Part shown: positions 41,927-48,756 of the stretch, in pieces
How positions within the stretch are numbered: position 1 is the first letter of the stretch
How the letters are laid out: the number at the start of each line of letters is the position of its first letter
DNA from: Pusillimonas sp044464525
Lineage (GTDB): Bacteria > Pseudomonadota > Gammaproteobacteria > Burkholderiales > Burkholderiaceae_B
NCBI RefSeq assembly: GCF_044464525.1
Contig: NZ_JBIQLE010000002.1
Span: forward strand, 1-64,000
Direction: 5' to 3'
Length of the DNA stretch: 64,000 bases
Made by a program: the position numbers and the translations under genes
The notes under the pieces: model-generated
Told to the model about the DNA's origin: nothing
Database searches by the model: none
Seen by the model: the letters and a program-made list of their open reading frames with translations, nothing else

Positions 41927-43153
41927 CTAGCGCTGGTAGGCCGTTTCGCCGTGTTCGTGCACGTCGAGACCCTGCCGCTCTGCATCGGCGCCAACCCGCA
42001 GGCCGCATGCTTTGTCGGCGATAAAGTAGGCAAGCCAAGAGACAATGGCGCACCAGACGATGGTGATCAGTATGCCTTCCAGTTGAATCCACAGTTGATA
42101 GGGCACTTGGCTGAGTGACACCAGACCTGGTCCGCCCAGCGCCTGGGCGTTGAACAGGCCGGTCAGCATGGCGCCCACGATACCGCCGACGCCGTGAATG
42201 CCGAATACATCCAAGGCGTCATCGGCGCGCAGCAAGCGCTTCAGTCCGTTGACTCCCCACACGCAGGCGGCGCCCGTGAACGCGCCTATGATCAGGGCGC
42301 CGATCGGCCCCACCAGGCCGGCCGCCGGCGTGATGCCGACCAAGCCGGCCACTGCCCCGGACACCGCGCCCAGCAGCGAAGGCCTGCCTTTTGACTTCCA
42401 TTCGACGGCAGACCAGGCCAGCACCGCCGCCGCGGTCGCCAGCAAGGTGTTGAAAAAAGCCAGGGCGGCGGTTTCGTTGGCCCCCAGGGCAGACCCGGCA
42501 TTGAAACCAAACCAGCCTATCCACAGCAACGATGCGCCGATCATGGTCAAGGGCAGGCTGTGCGGAGGCATGGCCTCTGCCCGATAACCCAGGCGGCTGC
42601 CAATATAGTAGGCGCCCACCAGGCCTGCGACGCCTGCGTTGATGTGCACCACGGTGCCGCCGGCGAAATCCAGGGCGCCGCGTTCGAACAGCCAGCCGCC
42701 GGGCGCCCAGACCATGTGCGCGATGGGCAGATAAGCGAAGGTCATCCACAGTGCGGTAAACAGCAGCACCGCGCCGAAGCGTGCACGTTCGGCAAAACCG
42801 CCCACGATCAAAGCGCACGTAATGCCGGCAAAGGTCGCCTGGAAGGCGGCGAAGCTGAGTTCCGGAATGCCGTCCGCCAACGCGAAGCTCATCGAGTCGA
42901 GTTGGAGCATTCCAGTGAACAGCACCCGGGAGAATCCCCCAATGACAGCGTTGCCCTCGGTGAAGGCAAGCGAGTACCCGTACAAGAACCAGACAATGAC
43001 GGCCAGGCAAAAAACAGACAACACCTGTGTCAGCACGGACAGAACATTCTTGGCACGCACCAGCCCGCCGTAGAACAGGGCAAGACCCGGCACGACCATT
43101 AGCAGGACGAGGATGGTGGAAACACTTACCCAGACGAAATCAGCTTTATCCAT
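41927..43153 (-). CDS. amtB: Ammonium channel AmtB
   Basis: Eleven-span ammonium transporter: starts MDKADFVWVSVSTILVLLMVVPGLALFYGGLVRAKN without a separate signal peptide, with WAPGGWLFERGALDFAGGTVVHINAGVAGLVGA, the channel His in this region and in VFGIHGVGGIVGAMLTG. 408 aa. It lies 15 nt downstream of glnK in the usual glnK-amtB pair, whose PII protein can plug the channel. Confidence 0.96.
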   Translation of the reverse strand: MDKADFVWVSVSTILVLLMVVPGLALFYGGLVRAKNVLSVLTQVLSVFCLAVIVWFLYGYSLAFTEGNAVIGGFSRVLFTGMLQLDSMSFALADGIPELSFAAFQATFAGITCALIVGGFAERARFGAVLLFTALWMTFAYLPIAHMVWAPGGWLFERGALDFAGGTVVHINAGVAGLVGAYYIGSRLGYRAEAMPPHSLPLTMIGASLLWIGWFGFNAGSALGANETAALAFFNTLLATAAAVLAWSAVEWKSKGRPSLLGAVSGAVAGLVGITPAAGLVGPIGALIIGAFTGAACVWGVNGLKRLLRADDALDVFGIHGVGGIVGAMLTGLFNAQALGGPGLVSLSQVPYQLWIQLEGILITIVWCAIVSWLAYFIADKACGLRVGADAERQGLDVHEHGETAYQR

Positions 43154-43168
43154 GGTGTGGTCTCCTGT

Positions 43169-43507
43169 TCATAGGGCAGCGTCATCGTACTCGCCGGTAC
43201 GAATACGCACGGCTTGCTCGAGGGGGGTGATAAAGATCTTTCCGTCGCCGATCTTTCCGGTGTGTGCGGCTGTGCAAAGCGTTTCGATCGCCTGCTCTAG
43301 CAGGGCTTCCGACACCGCCATGTCGATGCGAAGCTTGGGCAAGAAATCGACGGTGTATTCAGCGCCGCGATAAAGCTCGGTGTGGCCTTTTTGTCTGCCG
43401 AAGCCCTTGACTTCGGATACCGTCATACCCTGAATGCCGATGGCGCCCAGAGCTTCGCGCACCTCGTCCAGTTTGAAGGGCTTGATGATGGCGGTGATGA
43501 GTTTCAT
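43169..43507 (-). CDS. glnK: PII nitrogen-regulatory protein GlnK
   Basis: 112-aa trimeric PII signal protein. The T-loop contains Tyr51, the uridylylation site, in GHTELYRGAEYTVDFLPK, and the second PROSITE-type region TGKIGDGKIFI follows. ATG 43507 gives the canonical MKLITAIIKPFKLDEVREAL start. Downstream of a sigma-54 promoter with NtrC sites. Confidence 0.96.
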   Translation of the reverse strand: MKLITAIIKPFKLDEVREALGAIGIQGMTVSEVKGFGRQKGHTELYRGAEYTVDFLPKLRIDMAVSEALLEQAIETLCTAAHTGKIGDGKIFITPLEQAVRIRTGEYDDAAL

Positions 43508-43545
43508 GCGAGTGGTCCTTTCAGAAGGGTGTCCACCCGTATCAC

Positions 43546-43560
43546 GCAACATTCATGCCA
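43546..43560 (-). promoter_or_regulatory. Sigma-54 promoter of glnK-amtB
   Basis: On the minus strand TGGCATGAATGTTGC, with GG-N10-GC spacing. It places the start near 43534, about 27 nt before the glnK ATG. Confidence 0.85.
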
Positions 43561-43728
43561 GTTTTGCGAAGCATTCGAAACCGAGGGCGTCGGAGTTCAA
43601 CGATATCCACTCCCGCTATTGCCCCCGAGGAAGTGGCCCGCGCGGGGGTTCCAGGCCAATCAGGCGTCTCAAGCTGGACAAGCGCGGGCGAAAACCACCA
43701 CTGTGCACGGCATCATGCCAGGCAGTAC

Positions 43729-43762
43729 GCACCGGGATGGTGCGAGGGCGCCACCATGGTGC
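43729..43762. promoter_or_regulatory. Tandem NtrC binding sites
   Basis: GCAC-N7-GTGC at 43729-43743 is a perfect match to the NtrC palindrome, and GCGC-N7-GTGC at 43748-43762 has one mismatch. Their centres are 19 bp apart and lie about 170-200 bp upstream of the glnK sigma-54 promoter, normal enhancer geometry. Confidence 0.78.
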
Positions 43763-43977
43763 GACACAGCCGTTCGTTGTAGAAGCCGGAACTTGAAGTA
43801 ACAAAAGGTGGATGGGCGGCGGCTTTTGTGTCCCGATGTATTTCTTCCATAATCAGGGCGGAGGCCGCTAACGTATGGAGAAAGCGGCCTGGCGCTTAAA
43901 ACCACTCGCTTAAGCCTGTCTTCCTTGTAATCACGATTTACACTAGCTTTAGGTGGTTTCCCCAGTCCGTGGCTAGA

Positions 43978-44003
43978 CTTGTAACCAAGCCAGTTGTTAC
44001 AAG
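43978..44003. promoter_or_regulatory. Inverted repeat upstream of the lipoprotein gene
   Basis: CTTGTAAC (43978-43985) and GTTACAAG (43996-44003), perfect 8-bp arms 10 nt apart, 75 nt before the ATG. The 570-nt gap between glnK and this gene otherwise holds the nitrogen-control sites and no further gene that I can support. Confidence 0.45.
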
Positions 44004-44078
44004 CTCGCTACTGAACCGTTAGTCGCATCGGGTCTCAGTCTCCAAGTAAATCGCGACTCTGGACTAAGTGAGGAATCC

Positions 44079-44486
44079 ATGAAGAAAACTCGTACCTATC
44101 TTGCCGTCGTGGCCATGGCCGCGTCTGTCAGCTTGTTGGCCGCATGCTCCAACGAGGACGACACGGCTCCTCCACCTGACTCCACCATGCCTCCGGCAGC
44201 TGCGCCGGCCGATCCCATGACGACGCCTGATGCGGGCTCGCCCGTTACCCCCGCACCGAGCAGCTCGATGAGCGATGCGCAAGGGTCGGCATCCGACGCT
44301 GCCGACAGCGCCGGCGATGCCATGAATTCCACCGGTGACGCTATCGCCGCCAAAACCCGAGAGCTTAAGGACGATGCCGGTGACGCAGCGGAACGGGCCC
44401 GCCAGTCGGTTGCTGATGCCGCCGCCAGGGCGGACGCAGCGATCCAGGATAAAGTGGGTGATGGATCGGATGCTGCCAAGGAGTAA
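44079..44486 (+). CDS. Small Ala/Asp-rich lipoprotein of unknown function
   Basis: 135 aa. Signal peptide MKKTRTYLAVVAMAASVSLLAACS with lipobox Cys23; then a Pro/Ala/Thr-rich linker, and a helical C-terminal half of Ala, Asp, Arg and Lys (AAKTRELKDDAGDAAERARQ) with a heptad-like pattern. I do not recognise a family beyond a resemblance to late-embryogenesis/apolipoprotein-like helical stress proteins. AGGA precedes ATG, and a strong terminator follows. Single-gene unit. Confidence 0.8.
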   Translation: MKKTRTYLAVVAMAASVSLLAACSNEDDTAPPPDSTMPPAAAPADPMTTPDAGSPVTPAPSSSMSDAQGSASDAADSAGDAMNSTGDAIAAKTRELKDDAGDAAERARQSVADAAARADAAIQDKVGDGSDAAKE

Positions 44487-44517
44487 AAGCAGTTTATCCT
44501 GATAAATGGAGTAGCCG

Positions 44518-44550
44518 GACGGGTCGCTGTAGTGCGGCCCGTCGGTTTTT
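44518..44550 (+). terminator. Intrinsic terminator after the lipoprotein gene
   Basis: GACGGGTCGC (44518-44527) pairs with GCGGCCCGTC (44534-44543), 10 bp with one wobble, loop TGTAGT, followed by GGTTTTT. Confidence 0.8.
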
Positions 44551-44690
44551 GCGCAACCGCTTTTGCACGCCCTTGTGCCGGTGACGGCTTGCGAATAGTG
44601 AATTGCAGGCGATGATCTGCGGCCCGTCGTGGAGCGCAATTCATTACACTAGAGGCATTGAAGCAATCATTGTTTTTTCCGGAGCACACC

Positions 44691-44951
44691 ATGGCCAATC
44701 GCAGCGACTTTTTTGAAGAGTTTCAAAAGAATATTTCCGAACTGATCGCCAAGAGCCCAGCGGCCGACATCGAGCGTAATGTCAAGGCCATGATGTCGCA
44801 GACGTTCTCCAGGCTTGATCTTATTACGCGCGAAGAATTCGACACCCAGTCCGAACTGCTCGAGCGTGCACTGGCTCGCATTTCGGTGCTGGAATCCAAA
44901 GTTCAGGCTCTGGAAACCTCAGTCAAGCTGGGTGCCGCAGACAAGCAATAA
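44691..44951 (+). CDS. ubiK: Ubiquinone biosynthesis accessory factor UbiK
   Basis: 86-aa BMFP-domain (YqiC) protein; UbiK helps the soluble Ubi enzymes in aerobic ubiquinone synthesis and interacts with UbiJ. N-terminal amphipathic helix (FFEEFQKNISELIAKSPAADIERNVKAMM), then a C-terminal coiled coil (REEFDTQSELLERALARISVLESKVQALE). GGAG 6 nt before ATG 44691. It precedes comM by 188 nt, a gap with no other visible feature. Confidence 0.88.
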   Translation: MANRSDFFEEFQKNISELIAKSPAADIERNVKAMMSQTFSRLDLITREEFDTQSELLERALARISVLESKVQALETSVKLGAADKQ

Positions 44952-45139
44952 CTTTCGGCCTCGTGGTTTGCCCGGCACAGTTTCAACACGCGCCCTGTAA
45001 TGGCTAGCTACTGTGGGCGCCGGCGTCGATCAGGCCCGCCTGCATAATTCCACGAACGGACAAAATCGTCTCCCGCCGCTTCACCCTCGCAGGTGCAGCA
45101 CGCATACTCGAGCAAGTTAAACACGCGGTGGGGTGATCC

Positions 45140-46681
45140 ATGTCGTTGGCGGTATTGGCCAGTCAAGCCCTGTGCGGGCTCCAGGGGCTTGCGGTGCGGG
45201 TCGAAGTGCACGTCGGCGCCGGGCTTCCTTCGTTCGGTCTGGTCGGTCTGGCTGACACAGGGGTGCGGGAAAGTCGCGAAAGGGTGCGCTCGGCGATAAT
45301 CAGCAGCGGGTATGAGTTCCCGCCGGGTCGCATCACGGTCAACCTTGCTCCTGCAGATCTGCCCAAAGAGTCAGGCCGTTTCGATTTGTCCATTGCGTTG
45401 GGCGTACTGGCTGCGTCGGGCCAGATCGCGGCGCCCGATGCGGGTTCAGGGCCCGGCACAGCCCCCGACCTGGGCAACTATGTGTTCGCCGGAGAGCTGT
45501 CCCTGACCGGTGCGGTGGTGCCGATCACCGCTCCACTTGCCATTGCCCTGTCCGTGGCGCGAAGCCTTCCTGGTGCGACTCTTGTTTTGCCGGCGGCCTG
45601 CGCTGCAAGCGCCGCTCACGTGCCGGGGCTCACGGTGCTTGCGGCCGCTTGCTTGCGCGACGTCGTCGAGCATTTCTGCGGTGGCGAGGCGCTGAAACCA
45701 GCGCTTCCCGGCCCCAAGGAAGTTGAAGCCCAAGCGCCGGCGTGCATGTCGCAGGTTCGAGGGCAGGCCAGTGCGCGACGCGCTCTCGAGATTGCCGCCG
45801 GCGGGGGCCATAGCCTGCTAATGTCGGGCCCGCCGGGGGCGGGCAAGAGCATGCTTGCCCATCGGTTGCCAGGCTTGCTGCCGCCGCTGGGAGATCAACA
45901 GTCACTCGAGGTGGCCGCACTGAACAGTGTCGGGGGCAAAGAGCCCCGCTTCAGTTCGACGGCGCCCTTCAGGGCTCCGCATCATTCGGCGTCGATGCCG
46001 GCTCTGGTGGGTGGCGGCATGCGGCCCAGGCCCGGCGAAATCAGCCTGGCGCACCATGGCGTGCTTTTTCTTGACGAGTTGCCCGAGTTCCAGCGTCATG
46101 TGCTGGAGGCCTTGCGTGAACCGCTTGAAACCGGCGCCGTTTCAATCGCCAGGGCAAGCATGACCCTTACATTTCCTGCCGACTTTCAACTGGTGGCAGC
46201 GATGAACCCTTGTCCCTGCGGGTGGCTGGGTCATGCCCGCATGCGCTGCGCCTGCACGCCTGAACGCATTGACAAGTACCGTGGTCGTATCTCGGGGCCC
46301 TTGCTTGATCGTATCGACTTGCGCATTAGTCTGCCGGCTATTGATGATGAATGGCTTCGTGCTCCGCCCGGCGAGCCATCGGAAGCGATCCGGCTTAGGG
46401 TGGCCCGATGCCGTAGCCGGCAATGGGCAAGACAGTCGTGCCTGAACGCCAAGCTGGACGTCGACGGCATTGAAGATCATTGCGTGCTGGCCGATGAAGC
46501 CCGGTCCTTGCTGCATGACGCCGTGCAACGCTGGCATTGGTCGGCTCGGGTCGTACATCGCGTATTGCGTGTGGCACGTACTTTGGCCGATATGTCGGAT
46601 CAGGATATGATCACCCAGGACTGCCTGGCGGAAGCCGCCCGCTATCGCCAGCCGTGGGGCGCTACGCGGCCCATATCGTGA
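45140..46681 (+). CDS. comM: ComM/YifB-type AAA+ helicase (Mg-chelatase family)
   Basis: Family members promote branch migration during natural transformation. N-terminal YifB domain (GLPSFGLVGLADTGVRESRERVRSAI), AAA+ module with Walker A SGPPGAGKSML near residue 230, Walker B LFLDELPEF, sensor region AAMNPCPCGW, then Cys-x-Cys segment MRCACTPERIDKYRGRISGPLLDRIDL. 513 aa. The name Mg-chelatase is historical; no chelatase partners are present. Confidence 0.93.
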   Translation: MSLAVLASQALCGLQGLAVRVEVHVGAGLPSFGLVGLADTGVRESRERVRSAIISSGYEFPPGRITVNLAPADLPKESGRFDLSIALGVLAASGQIAAPDAGSGPGTAPDLGNYVFAGELSLTGAVVPITAPLAIALSVARSLPGATLVLPAACAASAAHVPGLTVLAAACLRDVVEHFCGGEALKPALPGPKEVEAQAPACMSQVRGQASARRALEIAAGGGHSLLMSGPPGAGKSMLAHRLPGLLPPLGDQQSLEVAALNSVGGKEPRFSSTAPFRAPHHSASMPALVGGGMRPRPGEISLAHHGVLFLDELPEFQRHVLEALREPLETGAVSIARASMTLTFPADFQLVAAMNPCPCGWLGHARMRCACTPERIDKYRGRISGPLLDRIDLRISLPAIDDEWLRAPPGEPSEAIRLRVARCRSRQWARQSCLNAKLDVDGIEDHCVLADEARSLLHDAVQRWHWSARVVHRVLRVARTLADMSDQDMITQDCLAEAARYRQPWGATRPIS

Positions 46682-46743
46682 TTGCGTAGTGGGCGCGGGC
46701 TGGTTTTTCAGCGCCTTCAATAGCGCAAACTTGCAAAGCGTCG

Positions 46744-46749
46744 TATAAT
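46744..46749 (+). promoter_or_regulatory. -10 element of the rpmI-rplT promoter
   Basis: A perfect TATAAT in GCGTCGTATAATC; no convincing -35 at 16-18 nt. It would give a leader of about 245 nt before rpmI, and lies only 63 nt past the comM stop. Confidence 0.55.
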
Positions 46750-46878
46750 CAAGGGCTTTTCCGAATTGGCGCTTTCTTCTTATGTGCCTTGCAGCACAAC
46801 ATGTGCATAGCACGCATAGCATGCATGGCACTTAAGGGGCTTGCGTCTATTTTCGGGGAAAACAATAAATGGCTTTGT

Positions 46879-46927
46879 GCCGGCCTGGTTTACAGGTGCC
46901 TTTACGGCGCTTTTTTACGTGGCCGGC
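46879..46927 (+). promoter_or_regulatory. Structured rpmI leader with an internal terminator-like hairpin
   Basis: AGGTGCC (46894-46900), loop TTTAC, GGCGCTT (46906-46912), then a T-run to 46916: a 7-bp stem with two G-U pairs. Outside it, GCCGGCC (46879-46885) is exactly complementary to GGCCGGC (46921-46927). The 319-nt region between comM and rpmI holds no gene that I can support. Attenuation of the L35-L20 operon is plausible since L20 autoregulates in other bacteria; inference. Confidence 0.45.
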
Positions 46928-47000
46928 CTTGCGGGTTTGACAAGAGTTGCTTTTACGTTAAGCGGCCACCTGCGGTCATAAATCACAACAGAGTTTCAAC

Positions 47001-47198
47001 ATGCCTAAAATGAAAACCAAACGAGGCGCCGCCAAGCGTTTCGTGGTTCGGGGTAGTGGTTCCATCAAGCGTGGACAGGCGTTCAAGCGCCACATCCTCA
47101 CCAAAAAAACGACCAAGAACAAACGCCAGTTGCGCGGATCGACCGCCGTGCATAAAGCGGATGTCGCGTCGGTCAAGGCCATGCTGCCTTACGCTTGA
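47001..47198 (+). CDS. rpmI: 50S ribosomal protein L35
   Basis: 65 aa, basic: MPKMKTKRGAAKRFVVRGSG, with the C-terminal KAMLPYA typical of L35. The ribosome site is weak (GAG 10 nt upstream). 19 nt before rplT. Confidence 0.97.
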   Translation: MPKMKTKRGAAKRFVVRGSGSIKRGQAFKRHILTKKTTKNKRQLRGSTAVHKADVASVKAMLPYA

Positions 47199-47217
47199 TA
47201 TTTAACGGAGAACCAAT

Positions 47218-47577
47218 ATGCCACGCGTAAAACGCGGCGTTACCGCCCGCGCTCGTCACAAAAAAGTCATTAGTGCTGCCAAAGGTTATCGCGGTCGCCG
47301 CGGTAATGTCTTCCGGATAGCCAAACAGGCCGTCATGAAGGCCGGCCAGTACGCTTACCGCGACCGCCGCAACAGAAAGCGCACTTTCCGCGCGTTGTGG
47401 ATCACCCGTATTAATGCGGGCTGCCGCGAATTGGGTATTACGTACAGTGCGTTCATCGCCGGTACCAAAAAAGCCTCTATCGAACTTGATCGCAAAGTGC
47501 TCGCCGATATGGCGGTGAACGATAAGGCAGGCTTTGCCGCCGTCGTTGCTCAGGCGCGAGCCGCATTGGCTGCCTGA
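47218..47577 (+). CDS. rplT: 50S ribosomal protein L20
   Basis: 119 aa: MPRVKRGVTARARHKKVISAAKGYRGRR, RNA-binding N-terminal extension, and the DRRNRKRTFRALWITRINA core. It binds 23S rRNA early in assembly and in other bacteria represses its own operon. GGAGA lies upstream of ATG. Confidence 0.97.
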   Translation: MPRVKRGVTARARHKKVISAAKGYRGRRGNVFRIAKQAVMKAGQYAYRDRRNRKRTFRALWITRINAGCRELGITYSAFIAGTKKASIELDRKVLADMAVNDKAGFAAVVAQARAALAA

Positions 47578-47610
47578 TAGCCGTTTCAATCACGATATTG
47601 TGTTGCTGCG

Positions 47611-47666
47611 AACGGGGCTTTAGGGCCTGTTGACGCCAAAGGCTGTCAACGACCCTGGGCTCCGTT
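47611..47666 (+). promoter_or_regulatory. Long imperfect stem-loop between rplT and pheS
   Basis: The outer stem AACGG.../...CCGTT with AGGG/CCCT and the inner GTTGAC-GCC/GGC-T-GTCAAC form one extended hairpin, followed by TTTGCTTTTG. It ends 21 nt before pheS. In enteric bacteria pheST has a Phe-leader attenuator here; I found no Phe-rich leader ORF. Confidence 0.5.
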
Positions 47667-47687
47667 TGCTTTTGTAAGCGATGACCC

Positions 47688-48710
47688 ATGACTTCACCGG
47701 TTGATGACCTGATCTCTCAGGCAAAAGAACTCTTTGCTCAAGCCAACGACTCGGCGGCGCTCGAGAACGCCAAGGCGCGATTCCTGGGCAAGCAGGGTGC
47801 GCTGACGGCTTTGCTCAAAGGCCTGGCGCAGCTCGCTCCCGAGCAAAAGCGCGAGCAGGGCGGCCGCATCAATCAGGTCAAGCAACAAATAGAGCAATTG
47901 CTCAACCAGCGCCGTGCCGAGCTGGCACAGGCCGAGCTCGACAAGAGGTTGGCGGCTGAAACCATCGACGTCACCCTGCCGGGCCGGGGCCGGGCCGTCG
48001 GCGGCATCCACCCCGTCATCCAGACCTGGCAGCGGGTACAGGCCATTTTCGCCTCGATTGGATTCGAGACGGCTGACGGCCCCGAGATTGAAAACGACTG
48101 GACCAACTTCACGGCGCTCAACAACCCCGAGAACCACCCGGCTCGCTCGATGCAAGACACCTTCTATGTCGACATGAAAGACGACGAAGGCTTGCCACTG
48201 TTGTTGCGCACTCACACCAGCCCGATGCAGGTTCGCTATGCGCGGATGCACCAGCCGCCCATCAAGGTCATTGCGCCTGGGCGCACCTATCGCGTCGACA
48301 GCGACGCCACCCATTCGCCCATGTTCCATCAGGTCGAAGGCCTATGGATCGCCGAGGACATTTCCTTTGCCGATCTCAAGGGCGTGTATACCGACTTCCT
48401 GCGCGCTTTTTTTGAAACCGATGATCTATCGGTGCGTTTCCGCCCCTCATTCTTTCCCTTCACCGAACCCTCGGCTGAAATCGACATGATGTTCACCTCG
48501 GGGCCGAACCAGGGCCGCTGGCTTGAAATTTCCGGCTCTGGCCAGGTGCATCCCCAAGTGGTGCGCAACTTTGGGCTCGATCCCGAGCGCTATATCGGTT
48601 TTGCCTTCGGTTCGGGGCTAGAGCGCCTTACCATGCTGCGCTACGGCGTCAACGACTTGCGCCAGTTTTTCGAGGGCGATCTGCGCTTCCTGCGTCAATT
48701 CAATCGCTAG
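47688..48710 (+). CDS. pheS: Phenylalanyl-tRNA synthetase alpha subunit
   Basis: 340-aa catalytic subunit of the class II heterotetramer. N-terminal coiled coil for tRNA contact (about 1-90), motif 2 TSPMQVRYARMHQPPIKVIAPGRTYR, and motif 3 GFAFGSGLERLTMLRYGV. Followed by pheT after 46 nt. Confidence 0.97.
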   Translation: MTSPVDDLISQAKELFAQANDSAALENAKARFLGKQGALTALLKGLAQLAPEQKREQGGRINQVKQQIEQLLNQRRAELAQAELDKRLAAETIDVTLPGRGRAVGGIHPVIQTWQRVQAIFASIGFETADGPEIENDWTNFTALNNPENHPARSMQDTFYVDMKDDEGLPLLLRTHTSPMQVRYARMHQPPIKVIAPGRTYRVDSDATHSPMFHQVEGLWIAEDISFADLKGVYTDFLRAFFETDDLSVRFRPSFFPFTEPSAEIDMMFTSGPNQGRWLEISGSGQVHPQVVRNFGLDPERYIGFAFGSGLERLTMLRYGVNDLRQFFEGDLRFLRQFNR

Positions 48711-48756
48711 GCGCCGAATCGACGCCTGCTGACTGTAAACGGACTCACTAAACATC

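Noticed and set aside
46869..46940. Short ORF in the rpmI leader as a ribosome-stalling leader peptide
   Set aside because: No run of a single amino acid or known arrest motif; it overlaps the hairpin but nothing shows translation.
47578..47687. Phe-rich leader peptide before pheS
   Set aside because: All frames were read; none has a Phe cluster, so pheM-like attenuation is not supported.
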